Below are positions 10,954 through 22,617 of a stretch of 64,000 bases of DNA, in pieces. Source of the stretch: Acanthochlamys bracteata (taxonomy: Eukaryota; Streptophyta; Magnoliopsida; Pandanales; Velloziaceae); assembly GCA_019914995.1 (NCBI GenBank), contig CM034141.1, forward strand, positions 5,124,001 to 5,188,000, written 5' to 3'. The notes under the pieces are model-generated. The model saw nothing but the letters and a program-made list of their open reading frames with translations, was not told where the DNA came from and did no database searches. Numbering within the stretch: position 1 is the first letter of the stretch; each line of letters opens with the position of its first letter. Both the position numbers and the translations under genes were made by a program.

Positions 10954-12093
10954 ATACGTAGAAGTAAATAAGGGTCCCTTTAGCAGTAAAGGAACGTTCA
11001 AAAGTGCATATAATAAAAAAATTTTAAAATAAAAAAATTTTAAAATTTTTTTAAAAATAAACTTAATTTTTTTAATTTATCATATTTTTAAAAATATTTT
11101 AAATAATATTATAAAAATTGTATTGAAAGACAAATTTTTTAAAAATAAAAAGTAGTGTTATAAGCACCGCTAAATACCATCTTTCAGTATCTAAATTCTT
11201 TGCTTCGACTTAGCCAGAGCGAGAAAAGGCGATTTCGCCGTAAAAGAAAAAGAAAAAAAATTTACTTCTTAGAGTTTATTGATTTGAATTCAAATAGCTT
11301 TTTCATTTGCTTTTTAGTTTAGTGGATAATTGCATAGTTCGTAGAGTTTATTGATTTGTCTTTGACCATTTTTATGATTGCCTTTGAAGTTAAACTTTGG
11401 GTTGACTAAAATATAAGTTTAGTTTTGGAGCTGTTGGGGCTTAGCATACACAGTAGGGGAATAACACTCCTCTAATGTAGAAACAGAAAATTCAGATTAA
11501 CATGGAAACTAGCCATACTCATTAAGCACCATTGTTTATCAAATCACTAGTTCATATAATATTTTCATTTTTTATTTTTATATTAATTATTTATCGTTAT
11601 TGGACTAGAAAATTACAGAAAATTTTAGATAGCCGACGTTAGTATTTAGGTGTTACTTAGAAATAATTTTAACTCTATTTATTTTAATTTTTTATTTTAT
11701 ATTTACTTAGAAATTTCTATAATATTCTACTAATTTTTTTTTTAATTTAGATAAATATTTAAAAAATTTATTTTATAAACATTCTAAAACATTTCTGTAA
11801 TTTCAAAACTCTTACTAGCGTTAGATTCATGCATCTAGTGTAGAAGTTACAAAAATTAAGAACTGATTTTACATTCGGTTTTTAACTCTCTGAAATAATG
11901 GCTCGATTTATCTTGCTCACAAAAGTTACGGACTTGCTTACGTTCAGTAATTTGAAATTTGAACCTCCTAAGAATGTAACAGATCAATTAATTAAATATT
12001 TTACTTGCATTCAGTATTACTATTTAACTAATGTTTACCATCTTCGTCTCGCTATAATGGAGCCAACAAAGAGGATCACTTGTGGACGTTTAG
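10954..12093. other. AT-rich intergenic DNA, copy 1
   Basis: Contains an AT-rich block (about 10975-11170) resembling the local MITEs but without clear ends. Otherwise no supported gene; the short frame near 11898-12104 lacks any family feature. Confidence 0.4.
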
Positions 12094-12293
12094 GTGCATT
12101 TTGAAAGTATTTATAAAATAAAAAATAAGTTTATATTTATTATTTTTAAAAAAAATAAAAAAATATAAATAAATTTTATTATTTAAAAAATAATTTTTTA
12201 ATTTTTAAAATATTTAAATATTTATAAAATATATATTAAAAAATATAAAATTAAAAAACAATGTTTAGAATACAATTTCAAACGCACTCTAAA
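12094..12293. mobile_element. MITE insertion present only in copy 1
   Basis: A 200-bp AT-rich stretch separates flanks that are contiguous in copy 2 (about 19681-19695). Its ends are inverted (left GGTGCATTTTGAAAG; right end reverse-complemented GAGTGCGTTTGAAATTG) and both sides carry TA. Removing it restores a sequence close to that of copy 2. This is direct evidence for an insertion in one copy, or a clean loss from the other. Confidence 0.7.
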
Positions 12294-12867
12294 AGAGGTG
12301 ATGATAAAAAGTTTTTCAAAATAAACAATATTAAATTTTTGTACTTAAAAATAATATAAATTAAATGTATAAATTTTATGATATAATCACATATAGTTTC
12401 CAAATTTTTCTAAAGAAATTCTATATATATCGTAAAAAATTTATTATAAAACCTAAAAATGTTTTAAGAATAAATAATAGCGCTTATAAACACCGCCGAA
12501 CATTCATAGTGATAATGGTAGAAGGTTGTTGGTTTTATTTCTTGTTTCATTCTGGGAGTGTAATTACAAAAAATAATTTTCTAAAACATAATTTTTAAAT
12601 TGGAGATACTAAATTATTGTAAAAGAGCATAAAAAATATCTAGAAATAATTTTTATAAAAAAATTACTTTCGGATAAATATACCCTCATGATCAAACAAG
12701 TATCAATGAGTTCACATTCCTTCCATTAACCTAGAATTTATCTTGTCAATAATTGAAAGGTTCTGATATTTTTATCACCAAAAATGCTTTGATTTTTGTT
12801 TATATTAGAATTTTTGTTTTCTTTCCCCTCCTTGCTGGGATGGAAGGACATATGTAGGCCATATTAA

Positions 12868-13081
12868 GGGCATGTTCTCATACACTACAAATTTTATTTT
12901 TAAATTTATTTTTAATATAAAATATATGATAAATTTTTCTGTCAAAATGTTTTTTTAATTTAACTTTAAAACTTACTATTAGTACAAAATTAATATAGAA
13001 ATTTATTTTTTATTAAATCTTTTTAATTTTTAATTAAATATTTTAAACTCACTCTTTAATATTAAGTTTATAAACACACCC
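12868..13081. mobile_element. Tourist-like MITE, copy 2
   Basis: Second copy of the 214-bp TAA-flanked element at 5280-5493, carried along by the segmental duplication. Confidence 0.65.
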
Positions 13082-13269
13082 TAAGCGTCAGTATAAACGA
13101 ATAATGTCTTAACTGTAAAAGTGAAGACCTCCGTTATGAGATTCATAACTCATAACCATATCACACGTAATCACAAAAGGTATTTGCCAACTTCCTTGTG
13201 AAACACAAAGAAATGCAACTTCACCTAGTTGGATTTCAGTTTAACTTGAATAGCACACTCTCATAGCTC

Positions 13270-13333
13270 TTGACATGCATAGTAAAACATTATGTAATTT
13301 ATTGACATGCATAGTAAAACATTATGTAATTTA
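13270..13333. repeat. perfect 32-bp tandem repeat, copy 2
   Basis: Same two-unit repeat as at 5682-5745, located downstream of the second gene copy. Confidence 0.9.
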
Positions 13334-13934
13334 TATTACTTCTACATTACGATGTAGAAGAGAACCAAAAGAAATTTTACAAAAATCTTTAAAATTGAGG
13401 GAAGAGAACCAACTTAAGTTTGCACCTTCAACAAAAGTTAAAATAGTTTGAGGAGCTTACCTCAACCTGTCTTCATTTTAGAATACCTAAATGATGAAAC
13501 ATTTCATTCATGCAACAACATCATCTTATAGAAACACACCAGTCCAGTATAGTGATTTCTACTAGAAGAATTCTAAAACTTTGAGATAAATGCTGGCGGA
13601 AGAACTTATGAGTTCCATATACTAAAGAAACGTTACACAGAATAACATCTTCATTTCAAACTTAAGCAACAAGAAGCTTTTCCACAAAATTATGTCAGAG
13701 TGCAGTACTTTCATTTTTAAAACTCATAGCCTGAGTCATGAGGGTTTAACACAACAAGTGCTTCCTAGATACCCAAGGGCAAAATAACGCATTATATTCA
13801 TTAAAAACTATGACTATATCCAAAACTTATTTCTCAGAAGATAAAAGAAGCAAAATAGTCTAGATAATTCAGTAAAATGATGAAAACCAATTGACTATGT
13901 CAGTAAAATCATTCCTGTAGCAATGCTGTGAACC

Positions 13935-14345
13935 TCACTTCCAATCAACGCCAACTTCAGCAGCACGATGAGGTTTGCTTTTCCACCTACTTCCATTTTG
14001 CCGGAGTCCATTTGTCCTAGTTGGCTTATCAAGTACAGATGTTACCCCGCCATTGTTTTCCTCTGTGAGAGATTCAATACTCTCCTTTAGTCGAGGGTGC
14101 CTTTTTCTCTTCTTCACTTCTACTGCTCGGTGGACTTCCTTATCTTTGCTGGAGACAGCAAGTTTTACATCATCTAGATCCTCTTCAATCTTTTGGATGT
14201 CATCTTCGTCTATATCATCCTTCAGCGGCCTTTGGGGCCTTCCCCTTCTCTTATATGCCAGGTGTGTTTCTTCGCCACCATCAACTAAATCTTCATGGCT
14301 CCGGGCAACTGTGACTTTTCTTCCTTTGCCTCTTCCTCTACCCAT
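13935..14345 (-). CDS. small basic AT-hook-like nuclear protein, copy 2
   Basis: This second copy of the 136-residue gene at 6348-6758 starts at the ATG at 14345 for the same reason (conserved MGRGRGKG start just after the acceptor TTATACAG). The reading frame is intact. Against copy 1 I see one amino-acid change, Arg121 to Trp (CGG to TGG, a CpG transition, at about 13983-13985), and one silent change near 14086. The 5'UTR intron (about 14351-15244) and leader exon are conserved, so both copies have a complete transcription unit. Two paralogues this similar are either a very young tandem pair or two alleles assembled in series. Confidence 0.83.
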   Translation of the reverse strand: MGRGRGKGRKVTVARSHEDLVDGGEETHLAYKRRGRPQRPLKDDIDEDDIQKIEEDLDDVKLAVSSKDKEVHRAVEVKKRKRHPRLKESIESLTEENNGGVTSVLDKPTRTNGLRQNGSRWKSKPHRAAEVGVDWK

Positions 14346-15244
14346 TAAACCTGTATAACTGAGCCAAAATAAATCGACATCTATATAGCAGAAGCATACA
14401 ACTAGCAAATAATTACATTCCCTTCTCATAATTCAGATGTCTTCTTCAAAAATTAAAATCAACAGAAGGCTTTTTGCCAGTATAGACTATTGGCTATGAA
14501 TCTAAATATCTGCCAGACATATCTACATATATCCAGGTAGTTACGATTAAATGATGAATATCATGGACAAATTTTGATCTATCGAGCCAATACGATGTTC
14601 ATGGTTTCTGTCAGAATCAATTCATTGGGCAGAGGTCACCGTGGAGAACTGATGGACATGCAAAATAAAAGCGAATGGACCAACAACCAATTTGATGAAC
14701 TACTTTTACAGACGGAAAGAAGACAGTGGCACCGCCATCTACAAATCTCACTTGTCAAATTAAAAACAGGAATAGGTTTGAATTCCAAAACAATTACATC
14801 AGAAACGATTGCCACTTACAACCCTCTAAAAAGAACACAACGAAAAACCCTTTAGCACGAACCACGATTCAATTCATTATACGGAAAAATAAACCACATA
14901 TAGTTTATTGTTGTTAGCAGCAAGAATCAAATCCATGCCAGAGCAGAGGGCCCTCGTCCTACGTTCCCTCTCTATCCATTCAACAATAAAGGAGTAAAGT
15001 TTTATTATATATAATAAGAAACCAAAAGCAGCTCTATCCAAAAATTCAGCAAAATGAAACGTAGATTTTAAAAGGAAGAACCCAAATTACCAGTTAGAAA
15101 TCAAAATAAAAGAGAGAAAATTTTATTTTTTCCTTTTAACAATAGAATATAAATAAATAGCAAAAGCTTTTCAGCAACACCACGAAAAAAAATATATCCC
15201 AAATTCAACAAAAAAGTTCCAGATCCAAGAGTAGAAGCTAACCT

Positions 15245-15585
15245 TCAGACAGAGAACGTCTCCTTTGTAGCCAGCATCAACAGCCCAACCATTCAGAGCT
15301 CTCAAAATCCCAAAAAAGATTCAATCTTTCAAGATTCCGAACTCAAAAGACTTCTTCCCTCATGGGAACTTTGAAATGGAACAGAAGAAACCCATACAGA
15401 ACACAGAATCAAAAAAAAACCCAGAATAAGAATTCAAATAGATAGGGAATTGATTGATTTTGAGATCTGAAAGAGTGAGAAAGGTGGAGCGAAGGAAGAC
15501 GAAACGGAGGAGAAGAAGAAGAAAGAGTTGCAGAGAGGTTTTGAGAGAGAGGAGATTTTCCTTTTTCTTTTGCATGTGGGGTGCT
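15245..15585 (-). promoter_or_regulatory. predicted 5'UTR exon of the duplicated gene, copy 2
   Basis: Same CT-rich leader and donor as in copy 1 at 7659-8000. Short frames here are leader sequence. Confidence 0.45.
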
Positions 15586-16540
15586 AAAATGAACAAGGTA
15601 CATTGCTATTTTGCACAATGAGTCCTCTATTATTAATATTAGCGGAATTTCTCTGGGACTCTTTTAGGCCCAAGACTAAATCCCACTCTTCAAAATAAAT
15701 CCATCAAAGAAGGGTCAACCGGAAAATTCCATATTCCGGTCGAGCAATCTATTAAGGTTTCGTTATTTTTGGACCATCTATTTTGATTTGGACTCAAAAT
15801 CAAAATCAAAATCAAAATTGGAGAAAATGTTAAAAAAAGAAAAAAGGATGTAAGTTAGTTTACTATTATGTCAATAAATGCTAATTGTGGATGAATAAAT
15901 ACTTTAACTAATATTATTAAAAATTATCAATTGTGCTATAACTTTTGTATCAATTGTCAATAGAATTAATTATCGCTTTGCTTGCACTTAGTTTGCAAAT
16001 TTTGACTTCTAAAATCATCGTTCGTTTTTAAATGCATATGTTTCAAATTTAACTTTTGTTTTAAAGCATGTTTGGCTAATCTTTTTGCGATACTTATACA
16101 TTATACTACATGGTACTACATAATTATTAAAAAAAGCTTCACAGATGATACGTTTTATCTAGCTGAACTTTGAAATCTATATCTCATCAACTAGTGAAGC
16201 ATATGACGATGCATCAAACAATTAATCCAAAAAATTTAAATGCTAATTATAGTGATACAGATTGTTTGAAGTATCGTTATGATATCGCTAGTGAAATATC
16301 GTAATAGTGATTTTATAAACATTAATTTGGTTGTATTTATTGGCTAAATATTTGAAATTGTTTAATTTAACATCAATTGTTTCAATATAATTTATTTGTT
16401 AATTATTCACAACTTATAATTAAATTAGTACTTATTAAATAAAATAAATAATGTATTTATTAAGATTAATATTATTACAAAAATATTCATAACTATTAGT
16501 GTCACAACAAATATTAACTCAAAAAAAATAAATAATATAT
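15586..16540. other. upstream intergenic region, copy 2
   Basis: Equivalent of 8001-8958; no gene recognised. Confidence 0.4.
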
Positions 16541-16548
16541 GAAAGAAG

Positions 16549-16922
16549 TAGAGGTGTAAAAATGGGGTGGGTTAAAGCGGGCCGCCCATGCGCCCGTGAT
16601 TAGTTGGCCCGACCATTGGTGCGATCTATCAGGCAGACGGCCGATTATGTGGCCGGTCCGTCAAGATCGTATTCATATTGACCGGTCAATATGGACCGTT
16701 GATCTGATCAAAATTGACCGTTGACCAAGTCAAATTTAAATAAAAAATAATTTTATATTACTAAAAAATAAAAAATTTATTTTTAAATTTTAGCTTAAAA
16801 ATAATTTTTAATTTCTATTTTTATATAAAATTAAAATATAAATCGGATAAATTAGTCGGGCCGGATCATGAGAAATGAAATCAGTAACGGGACATCCCGA
16901 TCACCCGTTTTTTGCACCTATA
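16549..16922. mobile_element. hAT-type MITE with 8-bp target duplication, copy 2
   Basis: The 8-bp duplication GAAAGAAG flanks the element (16541-16548 and 16923-16930), and the terminal repeats match copy 1. The sub-terminal GC-rich parts differ heavily from copy 1 by substitutions and small indels, while the AT-rich centre and both flanks are nearly identical. Confidence 0.85.
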
Positions 16923-17329
16923 GAAAGAAGATTTAGTTGCGTTTGGTAGTGCATACCAAACACACGACTTTTTCTATTTTTTTTCTATTTTATGTTTTCA
17001 ATATTTATTTTATAAGTATTTAAAAAATTTATTTAAAAATTTAGATAATGTAGAAAAAATTTATAATGAGATCTTTTTATTACGTATATTTATTATTATT
17101 TTTATATAAAAAAATAGAGCTTCGCTTTTTCAAAAAGAACAAAAAAAATACTCTATTTTAAAAGCTTTCTATTTTATAAGCAATCCCAAACGCACCTTTA
17201 TAAGTTTCATGTATGTATCACTCATTGCATCAAGAGCACTATAATATATGCACTAGGTCGATCGTATCTTGGGTCGAGTTAGAATTGTCAAATTTAGTCC
17301 AGTTATTATTCTATTCAATTTGGCACTAA

Positions 17330-17914
17330 GGCTTCGTTTGGATTATAGATAGACATGGAAAAAGATGGTGGTAGTAAAGCATTTTCTCATGTCTACCTAT
17401 TTTTAGTAATATATCATTAAACGAAAAGGATAGAAAATTACTCCCATCATTTCTCTTTTGTTGTGTAGTTAAATATATATCTATCAAATTGGTGGATACA
17501 CATGGTGACAAGAGGAGAAACAAATTTACTTTCTCTTTTATTCTTTTATTTTCTAAATATTTTTAATATTTATTTATAATTTAATATTTATTTTTTATTT
17601 AATATTTTTAATTAATACATATTATTTTTTTATATAATAATTAAAAATTTTTATATTTATTTAATTTTAATTAGTAGAAGAAATAATAAAATAATATGAT
17701 TAGTTTTTATATTTCATAATTTATCTAAGTTTAGATAATATAAAAAAATTAGTTTAAAAGTTATATTAATAAAGTTTATTTAAAATTATATTAATAAATT
17801 AGTTAAAGTTATATTAATAAAAATAATATTAATATAAATAAATAAAAGTATTTGAGTCTTTTATAAAAAGTTTACTTTTATTACTCATCTATTTATCTAT
17901 CTATCTAAACATAG
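17330..17914. mobile_element. longer AT-rich MITE-like element, copy 2
   Basis: Second copy of the element at 9747-10328, with the same approximate ends. Confidence 0.45.
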
Positions 17915-18042
17915 ATAATTTATTATTCTTACCATATATTCAAATATCATAAAATTAATTAACTATTATTTTTTGTCCGTACTTTTATTATTTTTTTTCT
18001 ATCCGTTTTTTTTTATATTTTTTACCTATGAATTCACACATA

Positions 18043-18258
18043 CTATAAAAAGAACTGCACTTTAGTTAACACAAACCAACCCAATCCTGAAACCCAAATT
18101 GCTACATCTACTTTAAGGTTGAAAAAATTAGGTTTCCTAATATTTGTATCAGAGAACAAAGAAGCATCGAAATTAAACTTCGCAACACCTGAACCATAAT
18201 CTACTCTTTTCGAAGCTTCCCATGCTGAGTGTACTCCAAAGCTTGTTGTGTCTCCCAT
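18043..18258 (-). pseudogene. possible LINE RNase H-like remnant, copy 2
   Basis: Equivalent of 10380-10670 with the same weak FNFDASLFSDTN match. An extra base near the 3' end shortens the frame relative to copy 1. Low confidence. Confidence 0.22.
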
Positions 18259-18542
18259 TCATGGCTACCGGCGGTAAAGAATCATTGTGCTTGCCGTGCT
18301 CCGTCTGCACCTTTATAGCCCATATGGATATTTTTTCTCCGACGCGATCACTGGAATATATTATTGGTGCGATCATCGACACCATCCGCAACATTCGACA
18401 ATCAGCCTATGGCTGTTTGGCAACGTTCAACGACAAGTTTGAGTTGCTGCCTTTCAACCCACTGACAAATAACGAACAGGTTCGCTTTCTTTCGATGGTC
18501 ACCGTCACAGTTAGCGCACCGTTGGGTACGCCGTATTTTTAA

Positions 18543-20254
18543 ATACGTAGAAGTAAATAAGGGTCCCTTTAGCAGTAAAGGAACGTTCAAAAGTGCATAT
18601 AATAAAAAAATTTTAAAATAAAAAATTTTAAATTTTTTTAAAATAAACTTAATTTTTTTAATTTATCATATTTTTAAAAATATTTTAAATAATATTATAA
18701 AAATTGTATTGAAAGACAAATTTTTTAAAAATAAAAAAAGTAGTGTTATAAGCACCGCTAAATACCATCTTTCAGTATCTAAATTCTTTGCTTCGACTTA
18801 GCCAGAGCGAGAAAAGGCGATTTCGCCGTAAAAGAAAAAGAAAAAAAATTTACTTCTTAGAGTTTATTGATTTGAATTCAAATAGCTTTTTCATTTGCTT
18901 TTTAGTTTAGTGGATAATTGCATAGTTCGTAGAGTTTATTGATTTGTCTTTGACCATTTTTATGATTGCCTTTGAAGTTAAACTTTGGGTTGACTCAAAT
19001 ATAAGTTTAGTTTTGGAGCTGTTGGGGCTTAGCATACACAGTAGGGGAATAACACTCCTCTAATGTAGAAACAGAAAATTCAGATTAACATGGAAACTAG
19101 CCATACTCATTAAGCACCATTGTTTATCAAATCACTAGTTCATATAATATTTTCATTTTTTATTTTTATATTAATTATTTATCGTTATTGGACTAGAAAA
19201 TTACAGAAAATTTTAGATAGCCGACGTTAGTATTTAGGTGTTACTTAGAAATAATTTTAACTCTATTTATTTTAATTTTTTATTTTATATTTACTTAGAA
19301 ATTTCTATAATATTCTACTAATTTTTTTTTTAATTTAGATAAATATTTAAAAAATTTATTTTATAAACATTCTAAAACATTTCTGTAATTTCAAAACTCT
19401 TACTAGCGTTAGATTCATGCATCTAGTGTAGAAGTTACAAAAATTAAGAACTGATTTTACATTCGGTTTTTAACTCTCTGAAATAATGGCTCGATTTATC
19501 TTGCTCACAAAAGTTACGGACTTGCTTACGTTCAGTAATTTGAAATTTGAACCTCCTAAGAATGTAACAGATCAATTAATTGAATATTTTACTTGCATTC
19601 AGTATTACTATTTAACTAATGCTTTACCTATCTTCCTCTCACTATAATGGAGCCAACATAGAGGATCACTATGGGGACGTTTAGAGAGGTTATGATAAAG
19701 AGTTTTTTGAAATAAAAAATATTAAAAATATTTTAAAAATAAATTTAATTTTTGTATTTAAACATAATAAAAATTATATGTATAAATTTTACGATATATG
19801 ATTCATATATAGTTTTCAAATTTTTCTAAAGAAATTCTATATAATATATATCGTAAAAAATTTATTATAAAACCTAAAAATGTTTTAAGAATAAATAATA
19901 GCGCTTATAAACACCGCCGAACATTCATTGTGATAATGGTAGAAGGTTGTTGGTTTTATTTGTTGTTTCATTCAGGGAGTGTAATTACAAAAAATAATTT
20001 TCTAAAACATAAATTTTAAATTGAAGATACTAAATTATTGTAAAAGAGCATAAAAAATATCTAGAAATAATTTTTATAAAAAATTACTTCGGATATAAAA
20101 AAATATACCCTCATGATCAAACAAGTATCAATGAGTTCACATTCCTTCCATTAACCTAGAATTTATCTTGTCAATAATTGAAAGGTTCTGATATTTTAAT
20201 CACCAAAAATGCTTTAAATTTCTTTTTTATATTAGAAATTTTGTTTTCTTTCCC
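18543..20254. other. AT-rich end of duplication copy 2
   Basis: No supported gene. It matches 10954-12827 of copy 1 except for the missing MITE and local changes around 19620-19850. Confidence 0.4.
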
Positions 20255-20509
20255 TGAGAACTTTTTCTTTAATATTAGAGTTCAAGCCATGGTTTCCTTG
20301 GTATTTGCTTTATGTTTTCATATTTTCATTCTAAAGGCTTGTTTGGCATAGCGTTCTTGGACTAGAGTATTATTTGATAGTGCTTATTACTAATTATCAA
20401 AATTTTATTTTAATTTTAAATAAATATTATATAATATTTAATTTAAAAAAATAAAAATATAGATAATTATATACTATAAAAAATTATATATATAGATATA
20501 TATATATAT

Positions 20510-20868
20510 GGCACTCTTTTTTTAGGAGCATTCTTTCTGGTTTATGATTGGGGTAACTTTCAAATTCAATCTCTACCGTAGGATATAGAGACAATGAATT
20601 AAAAATATACCCATAAAATTTCAGCTGAATTGGACAACGAATTCACTTTCATCTAATCACTTGATCAAGATTACAGAAATGATACAATATATATCTTTTT
20701 TAATTTCTTACTTTCTGTCATTTTGATCAAGTGACTGAATGACGGTGAATTCGTGCTTCGATTTAGCTGAAATTTTATGGATATGTTTCTAACTCATAGT
20801 TCTTCATATTCAATGGTGAAGATTGAATTTAGAGATCACTCCGGCCATAAACCGAAAAAAAAGTGTCC
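20510..20868. mobile_element. long fold-back (inverted-repeat) element
   Basis: The two halves are imperfect reverse complements of each other. The left arm (about 20510-20680) begins GGCACTCTTTTTTT and contains CAAATTCAATC, TTTCAGCTGAA, GAATTCAC and CACTTGATCAA. The right arm (about 20715-20868) carries the counterparts in reverse order and ends AAAAAAAAGTGTCC. Transcribed, this would fold into a hairpin with arms of roughly 150 nt. It has the form of a fold-back MITE. A target duplication was not evident because a TA microsatellite abuts the left end. Confidence 0.75.
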
Positions 20869-21139
20869 GTAATTGTCCCTAGAGAGAGAATGTCCTTATC
20901 CCTCTCTAATAGATATATATATATATTAATTCTTAAATAAAAACAAACTCGTCTTATTAGAAATCTCAAAATAATATTTTTCAGAAAATTTTTTACTTTA
21001 AAACGTTCCTTAACGCGGTGTAAAGTGTTAAACGTACCGTTCATCAGTGTTCATAGAAAGTTTAGAAATTTAAAAAGAAAAAATTATTATTTTCAGCTAC
21101 TATCTTTGTATCCTGTTTGTAATACTATTTGGTAGTTAT
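20869..21139. other. short intergenic stretch
   Basis: Contains a TA microsatellite near 20910-20925. No gene or element with clear ends. Confidence 0.4.
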
Positions 21140-21910
21140 CATAGTTGTAAGAACCGGACCGGACATCGAACCGAAAAATTATCCGGATCACGGTTCTCGG
21201 ATTGAACCGTCGGGTCAATAATATTAAAGCATTTTTAACTAATAAAAATAATAATTACAGTAAGAAATCTACTGCCAATGACACTATCAATAATAATAAC
21301 AACAACAATCATAAAAATAATTAGAGTATTTTTATTATGGCATTACTATCAACAATAACAGCAATAATAATTACAGCGAAAATTGAAGTATTGCCACCAC
21401 CAACAACAATAATAACAACTAAAATTTATAATAAAAAATATTTAAATAAATTAGGAAATTAGAAAAAATAAAACCATAAAATAGATAAATCATAAAGAGA
21501 TATAACTAACTTTTTTAAATATACATATTTAAGTCTAAATATTTTACAATATAAATATTTAAAAATCATTAATAATTGATATTTACAAATAAAACATAAT
21601 GAATTATTTTTTTGCATTATCACATTCAAATGCAAAATCTAAACTACATATTATTTTTCAATATAAGACTATTAATAATTATTTTTGTATTAAATATATC
21701 ATTAATTAAAAAAATTTTAATTAATTTTTTAAAAATTTTTTCAACCCGATTTTTTTCGGACGGACGGGTCGACCGGATTGAAGCGGATCGAAACGGGTCA
21801 AAACGGGTCGATTACATAAATAATTTTTTTACAAATTCGAACCAGTTTACCGTCCGGATTGACGATTTCTAAGTCGACCCGGACGGGTCGGTCCGAGTCT
21901 GACAATTATG
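21140..21910. mobile_element. hAT-type non-autonomous element, orientation A
   Basis: The left end is CATAGTTGTAAGAACCGG. The right end is ACAATTATG, so the termini are inverted (CATAGTTGT versus CATAATTGT). Both are flanked by the identical 8-bp GTAGTTAT (21132-21139 and 21911-21918). Sub-terminal regions are rich in CCGG/GGTTC/GGGTC motifs. The centre is AT-rich with (TAA/CAA)-type tracts around 21280-21420. The 771-bp element has no transposase. The same family occurs inverted at 32921-33713. Confidence 0.8.
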
Positions 21911-21918
21911 GTAGTTAT

Positions 21919-22450
21919 GGGAGCCTTCTACTTTGCACAAGCCAAATCAACGAAATCGTTTGTTCTAAAATTTACGCATGAACTTTTACTCACTGTTCGG
22001 GCATATTTTTATTGTAAAAAATTTTAAATTTTTTTCAAAATTTTGAGCTTTGTCGTTTATTTATTTTAATTATCATTCTAAATTTATTTTAATTTTCATA
22101 TTAAATTCTACTTTCACTGAATTTTATTTTTTATTAAAATTTATTTTTATAATATTTCTTTTTACGAAGATTATTTTTATATAATTAAAATACGTCTTTA
22201 ATAAAATATTTAAGACTAACTAAGCAACCTACTTAAAAATTTATGAATAGACATGCAATCCCTAATATTTTTATCCAAAACACCATGTTGTAAGCAAGCG
22301 ACTTCAAGAGTTCTTTCTACTCTTGAATTTGTAAGATTTTTATTTGCAGGCTTCAAGAATTACGACAAAGTTTTCACATTGACCATATTTGCAAATTTCG
22401 GAAAGAACAGACCCTTTTCTGTAATAAAAATACAAAACTTCCCCCAACCA
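21919..22450. other. upstream region of the GH17 gene
   Basis: AT-rich. A TATATATTAA box at 22451-22460 lies about 160 bp before the ATG at 22618, a normal distance for a plant promoter with a CT-rich leader. Confidence 0.45.
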
Positions 22451-22617
22451 TATATATTAACATTCCCTCCTTGTTTCGGTTAGAACACTTGGTCTCTCCT
22501 TTTCTTTCAAAACAAAAACAAAAAAAAAACTTCAATCTTCTGAAACCATTTTCCAAGATTTCACCTCATTATTTGATCAAGATTCAAATCTCAACGAAGA
22601 ATCAAAGAGAAAAAGAG

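Larger units (their letters stand above)
5240..12827. repeat. tandem segmental duplication, copy 1
   Basis: This 7588-bp segment is repeated head-to-tail at 12828-20254. The similarity begins at CTCCTTGCTGGGATGG (5240 and 12828) and ends after TTGTTTTCTTTCCC (12820s and 20253). Outside a few hot spots the copies differ by scattered single bases and homopolymer-length changes. The unit carries one protein-coding gene (minus strand), its upstream region, a hAT-type MITE, Tourist-like MITEs and a decayed ORF region. Copy 1 contains a 200-bp AT-rich insertion (12094-12293) missing from copy 2. Confidence 0.95.
12828..20254. repeat. tandem segmental duplication, copy 2
   Basis: This 7427-bp second copy of the unit at 5240-12827 is in the same orientation and directly abuts it. 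It carries the same gene and repeats in the same order. It lacks the 200-bp MITE found in copy 1. It is strongly diverged in the GC-rich part of the hAT-type MITE (16567-16690) and modestly diverged at 16936-17200 and 19620-19850. Confidence 0.95.
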
